Part shown: one piece after another, positions 1-8,477 of the stretch | Position numbering within the stretch: position 1 is the first letter of the stretch | Layout of the letters: each line of letters opens with the position of its first letter | Notes under the pieces: model-generated | Told to the model about the DNA's origin: nothing | The model's database searches: none | The model's input: only the letters and a program-made list of their open reading frames with translations | Translations under genes and position numbers: made by a program | NCBI GenBank assembly: GCA_947258985.1 | Contig: CAMYKI010000059.1 | Span: 1 to 38,137 of the forward strand | Origin: an uncultured Acidimicrobiaceae bacterium | Lineage (GTDB): Bacteria > Actinomycetota > Acidimicrobiia > Spongiisociales > UBA5794 | Length of the DNA: 38,137 nt | Reading direction: 5' to 3'

Positions 1-187
1 CCAAAGGCAACTGCCAACGTGCCGCCCTGCCACACGCACACACCCCCGGCAGCACGGAAATCAAACCACCCGCCGCAGTCACCAAAGGCAACTGCCAACG
101 TGCCGCCCTGCCACACGCACACACCCCCGGCAGCACGGAAATCAAACCACCCGCCGCAGTTGCCAAAGGCAACTGCCAACGTGCCGC
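1..187. repeat. 81-bp tandem repeat, about 2.3 copies, running off the window edge
   Basis: The unit beginning CCAAAGGCAACTGCCAACG recurs at 1, 82 and 163, an exact 81-base period. The first two copies are nearly identical over the full unit and the third keeps about 25 bases. The array lies directly 3' of the crotonase stop (minus strand), at the end of the long operon, and may continue beyond base 1. Each copy junction carries a small stem-loop. The 81-base period is a multiple of three, so an open plus-strand frame (19-342) runs through it; I read that as a by-product. Confidence 0.9.
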
Positions 188-197
188 TTTGCGGCAC
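157..197 (-). terminator. Two adjacent stem-loops after the last operon gene
   Basis: Read on the minus strand after the crotonase stop there are two perfect hairpins: GTGCCGC-AAA-GCGGCAC (197 to 181) and CAGTTGCC-TTT-GGCAACTG (175 to 157). Neither is followed by a T run, so they may stop exonucleases or mark the 3' end rather than act as classical intrinsic terminators. Placement right behind a 14-gene train supports a role at the 3' end of its transcript. Confidence 0.5.
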
Positions 198-201
198 GCA
201 G

Positions 202-963
202 TCACCGCGACCTCCCGAGAAACGCCGCCATACCTTTGCGGGCCTCGGCGGTAACGACCTGCTCGAGGAACGCGGTGCGTTCGGCCTCCAACCGGGCGGC
301 GATGGCTGCGATGTCGGCGGCCAGCAGGCGCTTGGCACCTGAGATCGCCCCGGGTTTCATCGATGCGATCTCCATGGCCAGAGTCGCGGCTCGCTCTTCG
401 ATCTCACCGCCGGGGACTATCTCCGTAGCGAGTCCCCAGTCGACCGCCTCAGAAGCCGATATCGACCCGTTCTCGAAGATCAGAGCTGCCGTTCGCTTGG
501 CACCGATCAGCTCGGGGAGCATCGCCGTCCAGCCTCCGTCCGGCGAGAATCCGACGACCGAATACCAGGGAGTAAAGGTGACATTGGGGGAAACGAGTAC
601 CAGGTCGGCGCCCAGCACCAGCCCCAGGGACCCTCCGGTAACCGATCCGTGCACGGCAGCCACAATCGGTTGGGGCAATCGCAACATCTCGAGGATGACA
701 TCGTTGAGTAGACCGACGGTTCGGGAGGCGTAGGCGGGCAGATCAGGGGCTGAGAAGAAGCCCTTGACATCGCCCCCCATTGAGAACGATCGACCCTCGG
801 CAGCCAACACGACCGTGCGTACTGTCGAGTCGGAAGCAACGGCGGTGAGGCTCCCGCGCAGTTCCTCCAGCAATTCGGGGACAAGGCTGTTGTGACGTTG
901 CGGCCGGTTCAAGACCACCTTGACAACTGCTCCCGAGCGCTGGGTCTTGACGAGCGATGTCAC
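202..963 (-). CDS. Enoyl-CoA hydratase/isomerase (crotonase) family protein
   Basis: A 253-aa crotonase-fold protein expected to act on an acyl-CoA in the cytosol. The two oxyanion-hole segments are visible: SMGGD near residues 61-65 and GSVTGGSLG near 106-114. The two glutamates of classical enoyl-CoA hydratase are not where expected: the residue after the GGS turn is Leu-Gly, and the second site reads WYSVVGFSPDGG. The SPDGG motif with Asp resembles isomerase-type members such as PaaG, so isomerase or another crotonase reaction is more likely than simple hydration. I chose the GTG at 963 because it overlaps the phaC-like stop by 4 bp (GTGA); a longer frame to 1011 lies inside that gene. It is the last gene of the long minus-strand operon. 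Confidence 0.88.
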   Translation of the reverse strand: MTSLVKTQRSGAVVKVVLNRPQRHNSLVPELLEELRGSLTAVASDSTVRTVVLAAEGRSFSMGGDVKGFFSAPDLPAYASRTVGLLNDVILEMLRLPQPIVAAVHGSVTGGSLGLVLGADLVLVSPNVTFTPWYSVVGFSPDGGWTAMLPELIGAKRTAALIFENGSISASEAVDWGLATEIVPGGEIEERAATLAMEIASMKPGAISGAKRLLAADIAAIAARLEAERTAFLEQVVTAEARKGMAAFLGRSR

Positions 964-2060
964 CCGCTGTCCCCCGACCGCTCGGCCAACCAGGCCGCCA
1001 GCGTCGGCCAAAGCACGTGGCGGGCCTTGTGACCGGCCATGATGCCGACGTGCCCGGCGGTGAGAATCTCGGTCTGGACATCGTCGCTGCCCACCAGATC
1101 CGCTACAGGAAGGGATTGGCCGTTCGGGACGATGTGATCGAACTTCGCCAACACATTGAGGATCGGCACCTCGATATCACTCAGCCGTACCGGCTCCCCT
1201 CTGACCACATGGCGGCCCGAGACCAACGCATTGCTCCACAGGTAATCGGCCACCCACTGGCGGAACACCTCGGCCGGCAACGGCACCCCGTCATGCACCC
1301 AGCGGTGCATTGCCTGCCAATTGCGCACCGCCTCGGGGTCATCGATTCGGTCCCACAGGCTGACGTAGGCGCCGACGTAGTTCGCAACCGCCTTGAGCAT
1401 CTTGCCGCCGTTCTCGATCACGGAACTCGACAGCAACCCATCGAGATTGGCCGCAAATCGCTCAACATCGAACCAGCGCTCGTCGAGCCAGGAGCTGAGC
1501 AGACTGTCCTCTTTGTGGGACGTGTCGACCGGCGGGGTCAGCAAGATCAGGTTTCGCAACGGTCCATCGTTCTCGAGGGCTGCGTATAGCAACGCAACAA
1601 GGCTGCCCAGGCAGTATCCGAGGATGCTGAGTTCCTCTGCACCGGAGTCGGCCAGCACCCGGCGCACTGCTCGGGGCAGGTATTCGGCTCCGTAGTCGTC
1701 GAGCCGCATCTCGGCGTCTTCGGGGCCGGGTTCGCCCCAGTCCAGCAAGTAGACGTCGAAACCCTCGTCCAGCATGAACTCCACGAAGCTGTTGCCCGGC
1801 CGCATGTCGAGGAGAAACGGGCGGTTGATGGCAGCGAAAACCAGCAGAAGCGGAACGCGGTGGCGCTCGTCCGGTGGAACCCGGGGCGCGTACCGATATA
1901 GCCTCGTCTTGTTCAGCGCCCAGACTTGCTCCCGCGGGGTCAGGCCGACGGGGAGATCAAAGGAGTCGCCCACAGCCCGCCAGGTACGGAATGGTCTTGT
2001 GGTCGCCCGCCACGTCTTGCCTGCTCTGCGAAAGACCCGTTCGCCCACGGTGTCAGTCAT
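960..2060 (-). CDS. PhaC-like polyester synthase, Cys nucleophile
   Basis: A 366-aa alpha/beta-hydrolase-fold protein of the class III PHA synthase (PhaC) type, which polymerises (R)-hydroxyacyl-CoA on a granule surface. The lipase-like box reads GYCLGS with Cys at about 150. The probable Asp is in KFDHIVP (about 308) and the His in AGHVGIM (about 337), giving the Cys-Asp-His triad of this family. Length fits class III PhaC (about 350-370). ATG at 2060 overlaps the PhaE-like gene by 8 bp; ATG at 2063 is possible too. A small PhaE-like gene directly upstream and a Ser-type paralogue before that support a polyester synthase role. A CoA-dependent acyltransferase or hydrolase with another substrate is not excluded. 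Confidence 0.82.
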   Translation of the reverse strand: MTDTVGERVFRRAGKTWRATTRPFRTWRAVGDSFDLPVGLTPREQVWALNKTRLYRYAPRVPPDERHRVPLLLVFAAINRPFLLDMRPGNSFVEFMLDEGFDVYLLDWGEPGPEDAEMRLDDYGAEYLPRAVRRVLADSGAEELSILGYCLGSLVALLYAALENDGPLRNLILLTPPVDTSHKEDSLLSSWLDERWFDVERFAANLDGLLSSSVIENGGKMLKAVANYVGAYVSLWDRIDDPEAVRNWQAMHRWVHDGVPLPAEVFRQWVADYLWSNALVSGRHVVRGEPVRLSDIEVPILNVLAKFDHIVPNGQSLPVADLVGSDDVQTEILTAGHVGIMAGHKARHVLWPTLAAWLAERSGDSG

Positions 2061-2400
2061 CATCTGCTTCTTCCGCAAGGAGCCGCAACACCTCCGCCGT
2101 CTTGGCATCAACGTCGTCCACCGCAAGCTCGAGGTGGTTGAGGCGGCGAGCCAGATCGATCATCTGGCGCCGGGTGGGGATGTTGAGCCATTCCGAGGCA
2201 AACTCACCGACCGAATTGACCCGACGGCGCAGCGCCGACGTGGTCGCCGCGGCCGCCTGAAACCCCTTGGCGAAGGTCGCAGAAAACGCCTCGGTGCCGA
2301 CAACATCGTCAACAAAGGTCGACGCCGATTCGTAGGCGCGGTCTGCGATACCCCGGGCCATGGCCAGCGGATCCACCTGGTCGCCGGATTCGTTGCTCAT
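2053..2400 (-). CDS. Small PhaE-like / granule-associated helical protein
   Basis: A 115-aa, mostly helical protein with no enzyme motif. Its C-terminal part, with PTRRQMIDLARRLNHLE near residues 76-92, resembles the end of PhaE, the partner subunit of class III PHA synthase, and of granule-associated proteins, where a P-S/T-R motif precedes a coiled coil. It is much shorter than most PhaE subunits (about 300 aa), so it would be a minimal version. The ATG at 2400 overlaps the preceding stop by 4 bp (ATGA). It lies between two PhaC-like genes. I infer it helps one or both assemble or bind a granule. Confidence 0.62.
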   Translation of the reverse strand: MSNESGDQVDPLAMARGIADRAYESASTFVDDVVGTEAFSATFAKGFQAAAATTSALRRRVNSVGEFASEWLNIPTRRQMIDLARRLNHLELAVDDVDAKTAEVLRLLAEEADDD

Positions 2401-3425
2401 GCGGTGCCCTCCCCATACCAGTCGCTCGGGTGGTGGCCGGAACGCGGTTCCAGCCAGTCGGCGATACGTGTCCACAACAGGTGATGGGCCTTGGGGCCGA
2501 TCACCGCTCCAAGATGCCCTCCCGGTACTTCGATGGAGGTCTCGTCAAAGCTTGATACGGCGCGGTTGAGGGCCTCCGCGGCCCCCGGCGGGCAAAGGTG
2601 GTCCTCTTTCGCCGTGATCGTCAGCAAAGCCGAGTCGATGTCGCTCAACGTCACGACTCTTCCCCCGACATGCAACGTGTTTCGGATCAACATGTTGTGC
2701 TTGTAACAATCACGCACCAGCGTGCGATACATCTCTCCCGCGACTGGTACGCCGTCGTTGATCCAGCGGCGCACTGCTTTGGCTACTTGCCGCTCCTCCT
2801 TGGTCCCAATGTCGCCCACCAGCGCCTTAATCAAGGAAGGCAAGCGGGGAATCCCCGCCGTCATGAACGCAAAGCGAAACCACCAGCCGGGGACGTTGCC
2901 CCAGAAGTCGACGAGCGGGTTCACCGGGAAATAGCGAGCCCAGGTGGCGGTCGCCCCTGTGCGGTGAAAGTCGATCGGAGTCGTCAAGGTGATGAGGTTG
3001 GTTACCCGCTCCGGGTACAGGGCCGTGAACATGGTGGAGATCACTCCGCCGAGCGAGTACCCGAGAATGCTGACCCGGTCCAGTCCGACGGCTCCCGTGA
3101 TGTCATCGATGGCCGCCGCCAGATAGTCGTCAACGTAGTTCTCGAACCCGGGTGTGGGGCGACGTTTCCGCGGTTTGCCCCAGTCGACCACCCAGACGTC
3201 GTACTGGTGGTCACGGAGGAAGCCGGCCATGGTCCTGGCCTGGTGCAGGTCGAATACGTACCACTTGCTCAATAGCGACGGAACCAACACTACGGGCACC
3301 GGATATTGCTCGTCGTGGGTGGGTCGCAGCCGGTGCAATCTGACATTGTCCACCACCGCATAGATGTCCGCAGGCGAGCGCCCCTTCACCGATTCTGCCT
3401 TGCCGTTACCGAGGATCGCACTCAC
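2397..3425 (-). CDS. PhaC-like alpha/beta hydrolase, Ser nucleophile
   Basis: A 342-aa PHA-synthase-like alpha/beta-hydrolase protein. It shares the layout of the downstream PhaC-like protein (VWVVDWGKP near 77-85, RWINDGVPV near 220-228) but its nucleophile box is GYSLGG with Ser at about 124 in place of Cys. The putative Asp is in KEDHLCP (about 275) and His in GGHLGAV (about 304). Serine suggests a thioesterase, depolymerase or transferase, or a non-canonical synthase. The start is GTG at 3425, overlapping the ligase stop by 4 bp (GTGA). It lies directly before the PhaE-like and Cys-type genes, so the two may form a heteromer or work in opposite directions. Confidence 0.8.
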   Translation of the reverse strand: MSAILGNGKAESVKGRSPADIYAVVDNVRLHRLRPTHDEQYPVPVVLVPSLLSKWYVFDLHQARTMAGFLRDHQYDVWVVDWGKPRKRRPTPGFENYVDDYLAAAIDDITGAVGLDRVSILGYSLGGVISTMFTALYPERVTNLITLTTPIDFHRTGATATWARYFPVNPLVDFWGNVPGWWFRFAFMTAGIPRLPSLIKALVGDIGTKEERQVAKAVRRWINDGVPVAGEMYRTLVRDCYKHNMLIRNTLHVGGRVVTLSDIDSALLTITAKEDHLCPPGAAEALNRAVSSFDETSIEVPGGHLGAVIGPKAHHLLWTRIADWLEPRSGHHPSDWYGEGTA

Positions 3426-4918
3426 TCCAGATCCTCCCGCAGAGACCGCTTCAGCACCTTTCCGGCGGCGTTCCTGGGCAGCTCGCCGAGGGTACGCACT
3501 TGTTTCGGAATCTTGTACCGGGCCAGCTTCTCTTCGCAGAATGCCAGCAACTCTTCATCATCAAAGACTCCGGGATCACGCGGCACAACGACGGCCACGC
3601 CCACCTCGCCCCAGCGGTCGTCCGCGATGCCGATGACCGCCACATCGAGGACGTTGGGGTGGTGGAACAGGACCTGCTCCACCTCAGCGGGATATACATT
3701 CTCTCCCCCCGAGATGTACATGTCCTTCCAACGGTCGACGATGTACACGTAGCCATCGATGTCGATGCGGGCGGCGTCGCCGGTGTGAAGCCAGCCCTCA
3801 GTAAACGATTCCTCATTGGCCTCGGGCCGCTCCCAATAGCCCGGAGTTACGTTGGGCCCGCGCACCCACAACTCTCCGACCGAGTCGACGGCAACGTCGT
3901 TCCCGTCGTCATCGACAACCCGAATTTCGGTGTGGAGAGCGGGCTTGCCCACCGACCCGACCTTCGAGATGGCGTGCGCCTCATCGGTGAGAAAGACCGT
4001 TGGGCTCGTCTCGGTGAGTCCCATGCCCTGCCGGATTACCACCCCACGGTCGGCGTAGCGCTGGAGGAGCGCCACCGGCATGGGGGCACCGCCGCAAGCC
4101 CACGATTCGACCAGAGACAGATCGGCCGTCTCCCAGCCAGGATGCTCGGCGAGGAACTGATAAATGGCGGGAACCCCGAAAAAGTGGGTGACCTCCCCAC
4201 TCTCGAGATACGTCAGCACCTTGCCCGGGTCGAAGTCCGCCATGTTGATGGACCGACCACCCAGGTGGAGGCACGGGGTCGTATACAGGTTGAGCCCGCC
4301 CGAATGGAACGTCGGCAGCACATTGAGGTTGGTCGACTTCGACGTGAGACCGACGGCGTGCCCGATGTTGATTGCATTCCAGAAGAACATGCCGTGGGTG
4401 CAGATGGCGCCCTTGGGGTGGCCGGTAGTTCCGGATGTGTAGAGGATCGCCCAGGCGTCGTCGTGGGTCGCCGTCACCTCTCCGACCGCCCCCGGCCGCG
4501 CTGCCGCCTTGGCGGCTGCGTATTCGTCGCCGAGTTGCAGTTTTACGGCAACATCGAGCTGGTTTGCGGCGACAGCGAACTGGTCCTCGAAGATGAGTAG
4601 CTGCGGTCGACAGTCGTTGACTATGAACTCCAGTTCCGGGACCGCAAGCCGCCAGTTGAGTGGCACGAGGATCGCCGTGAGCTTGGCGCAGGCAAACAGT
4701 GCTTCGAACGTGTCCGTGGTGTTGCCGGCAAGGAACGCAACCCGGTCGCCTGCTTCCACCCCATTGGCGGCCATCCAGGCGGCGAGACGTCGGCTCTGGT
4801 CCTCGAGTTGGGCGTAGGTGAGAGTCAGGGCTCGGCCGTCATCGATGAGGGCGACGGCGTCCGGTGAGAGATCGGCGTGGTGGCCGATCCAGTCGAATGC
4901 GGGTACTGGGCGCGCCAT
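3422..4918 (-). CDS. AMP-binding acyl-CoA ligase
   Basis: A 498-aa ANL-superfamily ligase that adenylates a carboxylic acid and transfers it to CoA. Motifs seen: P-loop-like YTSGTTGHPKGA (160-171), GMGLTETSP (298-306), GYWERPEA (360-367), WLHTGD (376-381), the hinge DRWKDMYISGGENVYPAE (395-412), and the C-terminal catalytic Lys in AAGKVLKR (about 487). Length is typical. A GGAG site lies about 6 bases before ATG 4918, and 12 bases separate it from livM. It is one of two such ligases in the operon. The acid it uses cannot be read from sequence; medium or long fatty, aromatic or terpenoid acids are all possible. Confidence 0.9.
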   Translation of the reverse strand: MARPVPAFDWIGHHADLSPDAVALIDDGRALTLTYAQLEDQSRRLAAWMAANGVEAGDRVAFLAGNTTDTFEALFACAKLTAILVPLNWRLAVPELEFIVNDCRPQLLIFEDQFAVAANQLDVAVKLQLGDEYAAAKAAARPGAVGEVTATHDDAWAILYTSGTTGHPKGAICTHGMFFWNAINIGHAVGLTSKSTNLNVLPTFHSGGLNLYTTPCLHLGGRSINMADFDPGKVLTYLESGEVTHFFGVPAIYQFLAEHPGWETADLSLVESWACGGAPMPVALLQRYADRGVVIRQGMGLTETSPTVFLTDEAHAISKVGSVGKPALHTEIRVVDDDGNDVAVDSVGELWVRGPNVTPGYWERPEANEESFTEGWLHTGDAARIDIDGYVYIVDRWKDMYISGGENVYPAEVEQVLFHHPNVLDVAVIGIADDRWGEVGVAVVVPRDPGVFDDEELLAFCEEKLARYKIPKQVRTLGELPRNAAGKVLKRSLREDLE

Positions 4919-4930
4919 TCCGATCTCCGA

Positions 4931-5980
4931 TCACTCCTCCGGACTCGAGGTCTCCTTGCTTGCACCCGTAACCATCTGCAGTAGACGGTCACGACCCTCT
5001 TTGATCCGCAATGACCTGGCTCGCCAGGTTCCGACAATGCCATAGGGGAGATACAGCACCAGCAACACGTAGGCCAAACCGATGAGCAACTCTGATGCCG
5101 CCCCGTACCATCGGTCGAGGTAGAACTGGAGCAACCGGTAGACGGCAGCTCCCACCAGGGCCCCGGTCAGCGTGCCAACACCTCCGATGAGGATGATCAA
5201 CAGCGCCGTTACGGTAAAGGCCAAGCTTGCAACGTTTGGGGTCACAATCGGTTGATGCATCGTATGCATTGCTCCGGCAAGCGCTGCGGTGATGGAGGCG
5301 ACCACCAGCACCATCAGCTTGAACCAGAACGTGTTGTAGCCCAGCATCAGCGACCTGTCCTCGTTCTCCCGGATGGAGGCAAAGACCTTCCCCGCTGGGG
5401 CGTCGATTATGCGTTGATAGAGGACGAAGACCCCGAGGAGGATCGCCAGCGACACCAGGTAGAAGGCAAAGCGATGGTTCGTAGTGTCGAGGAACCACAC
5501 CGGCGCTTCAACACCCTGCAGGCCAATTTCGGCGCCCGCCCACTCCTGAAGATCGCTCGACTGAATCACGATCCAGAACACCGAAGCAAACCCGAGCGTT
5601 ACCAGGGCGAAAGTGATCCCCTTTACCCGGGGCAGCACGATCGCAAACAGGAACGCCTGCAACAGGGCAGCGATCAAGACGACGTAAGCGCCTACGGCAA
5701 AGAACATGGCGTGGCCGAACGAAAGCAACCCGGTCACACCCAGGATCAAGTCGTAGCTGAGGGCGTACAGGGCGAGGATGAACACCTCGATCGCCAGGCC
5801 CTGAAGGAACCGTGCGTTGCCCTGTTCATTCGACCACACCGCCGCCAGGCCCTGGCCGTCGACCACAATGGAGATGATGAACGGAAAGGCCACAAGCAGG
5901 GCGGCCGTGATCAGCACGCCGCGCCGACGCTGCAGCCAGCCGGTGAGACCCGTGCGATCGGTCATCGTTGGAGCAGTCAT
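4931..5980 (-). CDS. Branched-chain-type ABC transporter permease, LivM-like
   Basis: A 349-aa inner-membrane permease of the LivM family, with about nine to ten hydrophobic segments. It shows the LSFGHAMFFAVGAYV motif near 86-100 and IGGVGTLTGALVGAAVY near 266-282, both typical of LivM. It should pair with the LivH-like protein encoded just upstream. The ATG at 5980 overlaps that gene's stop by 4 bp. Nearby acyl-CoA ligases rather than amino-acid catabolic genes suggest a carboxylic-acid substrate, as for other members of this transporter family that move aromatic acids, amides or urea. That substrate is inference. Confidence 0.9.
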   Translation of the reverse strand: MTAPTMTDRTGLTGWLQRRRGVLITAALLVAFPFIISIVVDGQGLAAVWSNEQGNARFLQGLAIEVFILALYALSYDLILGVTGLLSFGHAMFFAVGAYVVLIAALLQAFLFAIVLPRVKGITFALVTLGFASVFWIVIQSSDLQEWAGAEIGLQGVEAPVWFLDTTNHRFAFYLVSLAILLGVFVLYQRIIDAPAGKVFASIRENEDRSLMLGYNTFWFKLMVLVVASITAALAGAMHTMHQPIVTPNVASLAFTVTALLIILIGGVGTLTGALVGAAVYRLLQFYLDRWYGAASELLIGLAYVLLVLYLPYGIVGTWRARSLRIKEGRDRLLQMVTGASKETSSPEE

Positions 5981-7776
5981 CGCTCACTCCTTCCGAAAAG
6001 ACCGGATGGCAAGACGAGCAAAACGACCACCATGAGCAGGATCGCCGCAGCGGGGACGACGGTCGGAGATGGTTTGAACGGTTCATCGAGGAACGGCACC
6101 GAGATACCGGTTTGTCCATATCGGATGATGATCTGCTGCAGCAGCCCGACGAGTACCGCACCGGCGGCTGCGCCGGGGAAGCTGGTGAGGCCGCCGACGG
6201 CAAGGGCAACAATCGCACCGAGGAGGAACACCGCTCCCATGCCGGTGCTGAGGCCGATGGACGGTGCCGCAAGCACGCCACCCAATGCAGCCAGCCCGGA
6301 GCCCATGGCGAAAACGAGAGTGAATACCCTTCGGACGTTGATTCCGAGGGCCTGGACCATCTCGGGATCCTGCACACCCGCTCTGATCACCATCCCGATC
6401 CGGGTACGTTTCAGGAGAAGGGTCACACCAATCAACACGAGAATTCCGACGAGGACGATGAAGCCCTCGTTGTAGACCCGAAGCCGGCTTCCGAACACTT
6501 CGACGGTGGAGCATCCGCTGAAGAAGCCTCCGAGGCCCTCGCCGGGGCATCCTTCTCCGGTTCCGTTGAAGGCGGCGGGCCGGGCCATCGTGAACTCGGG
6601 ACGACCCCAGACTTCGCGCACCAGTTCGATGAGGATGAACCCGACGCCGAGCGTAATCATGAGCTGGTAGATCGGGCGGTCGTAGAGCGGCCGGATGAGT
6701 ACCACCTCGATGAACGCTCCGACGGCGGCACCGACACCGGTCGCGACGGCCATGGCGAGGAAGAAACGCCACGTTGTGCTCAGCCCGAAGATCCACTCGT
6801 TGATAGACACCTTCCCCAGGTGGAGCACCATTGCCGCTGCGAGCATCCCCCCGAACGCAGCCCAGTGCCGTCCGGTCAAAGCGATCAACTCGCCGGCGTG
6901 GGTCCGGAAACACGACAGGCCGAGAGCAATCAACGCACCCCCCGCAAGCAGTACGGCAAACGCCATCAGAGTCGGCCAACCAAAGGTATCGGGCGGGAGT
7001 GGCGCCAATTGACCCAGGTCGATCTGAACCGAGAAGTTGCTCGGGCTCTTGGCGAAGTCCTCCGCGTCCCAGATAACCAGCGGGAACTTCGTGACCGCAA
7101 CTACTGCAGCTCCGAGCCCGACGATGAAGAAGCTCCATGCGGTGAGCTTCATCTCGCCGGCCGTCTCTCCGACGGATCGGTGATGTCGCCACCGCCAGAG
7201 CAGTGCGGCCAAACCCGTTGCGAAGACGAGAGTAACGATGGTGATAACAAAGCCGCTGGCGCCGGAGTCCGGGGCATCGGCACGGCTTCTGGCGAACACC
7301 AGGAACCAGGCGACGTAGGCAACCGCCAGCGCAACCACCCACAAGGCGCCATGCCAGTTGACATCCAGTTGTCTGATCTTCTCCGCCAGTCGTCGCCACA
7401 GAGGCATCAGGGTGAACGGTGCAGCCACCAGTAGCAGCGGCACCGCCACATCGAGGGCGGTATCAAAACGGGTGTATATGGTCCAGCCGACGTAGGCACC
7501 AAGCATGAAGATTTCGCCATGTGCCAGGTTGAGCACATCCATCAGACCAAAGATCAGAGAGAGTCCCGACGCCACCAGGAAGGTCAACGCACCGACGGAA
7601 AGACCCTGCATGATGGTGGCGAATCGGTCCTCGGGCTCCAGACCCATCAGTGCCGCCAGCAGGATGAACACGAGGGCGGCGATCACAGAGAGCCGGGTTC
7701 GATTCTCCCGCAGCCATTCGGCGCGTCGCGCCTGCTTCGACATCGTTTCGGGGGCGGGTTTGGTGTCGGTCGTCAT
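5977..7776 (-). CDS. Enlarged LivH-like ABC transporter permease
   Basis: A 599-aa permease, about twice the usual LivH length (290-310). The family core is split. The N-terminal half has GLSLIFGLMDVLNLAHGEIF (71-90). The core resumes near 345 with the segment containing IEVVLIRPLYDRPIY, and ends with FPGAAAGA near the C-terminus. Between about 105 and 335 there is a long insert with four or more extra hydrophobic segments, a soluble stretch near 235-270 (KSPSNFSVQIDLGQLAPLPP) and no recognised domain. The reading frame is clean, so this is not a frameshift. ATG at 7776 overlaps the LivF stop by 4 bp. Confidence 0.88.
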   Translation of the reverse strand: MTTDTKPAPETMSKQARRAEWLRENRTRLSVIAALVFILLAALMGLEPEDRFATIMQGLSVGALTFLVASGLSLIFGLMDVLNLAHGEIFMLGAYVGWTIYTRFDTALDVAVPLLLVAAPFTLMPLWRRLAEKIRQLDVNWHGALWVVALAVAYVAWFLVFARSRADAPDSGASGFVITIVTLVFATGLAALLWRWRHHRSVGETAGEMKLTAWSFFIVGLGAAVVAVTKFPLVIWDAEDFAKSPSNFSVQIDLGQLAPLPPDTFGWPTLMAFAVLLAGGALIALGLSCFRTHAGELIALTGRHWAAFGGMLAAAMVLHLGKVSINEWIFGLSTTWRFFLAMAVATGVGAAVGAFIEVVLIRPLYDRPIYQLMITLGVGFILIELVREVWGRPEFTMARPAAFNGTGEGCPGEGLGGFFSGCSTVEVFGSRLRVYNEGFIVLVGILVLIGVTLLLKRTRIGMVIRAGVQDPEMVQALGINVRRVFTLVFAMGSGLAALGGVLAAPSIGLSTGMGAVFLLGAIVALAVGGLTSFPGAAAGAVLVGLLQQIIIRYGQTGISVPFLDEPFKPSPTVVPAAAILLMVVVLLVLPSGLFGRSER

Positions 7777-8477
7777 GATCCCGTCCCCAGGTAGCGCCGA
7801 ATCGTCTCGTCATCGTCGACCAGGTCGGCGATGGATCCGGTCTTCACCGAGCGACCCTCCTCGACGATCACATATCTCTGCGCCAGCCGGCTGGCGACTA
7901 TGAAGTTCTGCTCGACGAGGAGCACAGTCGATTCGCTCGAGAGTTGGCGGATGGCCTCCATCATCTGCTCGATGATCACCGGTGCCAGGCCTTCGCTCGG
8001 CTCGTCGATCAGTAGCAGGCGATTGTCGGCGACAAGAGCCCGGGCGACAGCGAGCATCTGCTGCTGGCCGCCGGACAGGTTTGTGCCCGGCAATCTGATC
8101 AGCCGCTTCAGGTCGGGGAAGAGTCCGAAGATGAACTCTTCCTTCCTGGCAAGGTCGCCGGGTTTCCGTTCGGCGATCCGGAGGTTTTCTTCGACGCTGA
8201 GGTCGGCGAAGATCGCCCGGTGTTCTGGCACGTAGCCGATACCCATTGCCGCGATGTCAAAGCTGCGGCGGGCGGTGATGTCGTCGCCATCGAAGACGAC
8301 AGATCCCGACCTTGCCGGGTTCAAACCGAGGATCGTGCGGAGGGTGGTGGTCTTCCCGGCTCCGTTCCTGCCAAGGAGTGCGACGATCTCTCCCTCCGCT
8401 ACCTCGAGATCGACACCCTCCAGGATGTGGAACTGTTCGATAAATGTTTGGATACCGGCTAGTTGGAGGAGACTCAT
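7773..8477 (-). CDS. ABC transporter ATP-binding protein, LivF-like
   Basis: A 234-aa ATPase of the LivF type, coupling ATP hydrolysis to the Liv-like permeases. It has Walker A GRNGAGKTT (35-43), the signature LSGGQQQMLAVARAL (about 134-148), Walker B LLLIDEPSEGLAP (about 154-166) and the switch His replaced by Gln in LLVEQN, as is usual in LivF. Length is standard. The start ATG at 8477 overlaps the LivG stop by 4 bp. Confidence 0.93.
   Translation of the reverse strand: MSLLQLAGIQTFIEQFHILEGVDLEVAEGEIVALLGRNGAGKTTTLRTILGLNPARSGSVVFDGDDITARRSFDIAAMGIGYVPEHRAIFADLSVEENLRIAERKPGDLARKEEFIFGLFPDLKRLIRLPGTNLSGGQQQMLAVARALVADNRLLLIDEPSEGLAPVIIEQMMEAIRQLSSESTVLLVEQNFIVASRLAQRYVIVEEGRSVKTGSIADLVDDDETIRRYLGTGS

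Noticed and set aside
1-187. CRISPR array at the left edge
   Set aside because: Copies are contiguous tandem repeats without unique spacers, and no cas gene is present.
19-342. Plus-strand frame with a 27-residue repeat (MPPCHTHTPPAARK...)
   Set aside because: Open only because the 81-base repeat is a multiple of three; it then runs antisense into the crotonase gene. No ribosome site.
5968-7434. 488-codon plus-strand open frame opposite the livH-like gene
   Set aside because: Antisense shadow of a GC-rich permease gene: no ribosome site, biased odd composition, no recognisable domain. The same holds for long plus-strand frames at 957-1589, 2598-3275, 3500-4600, 5252-6475, 16974-18374, 22324-23298, 27254-28303 and 32105-33202.
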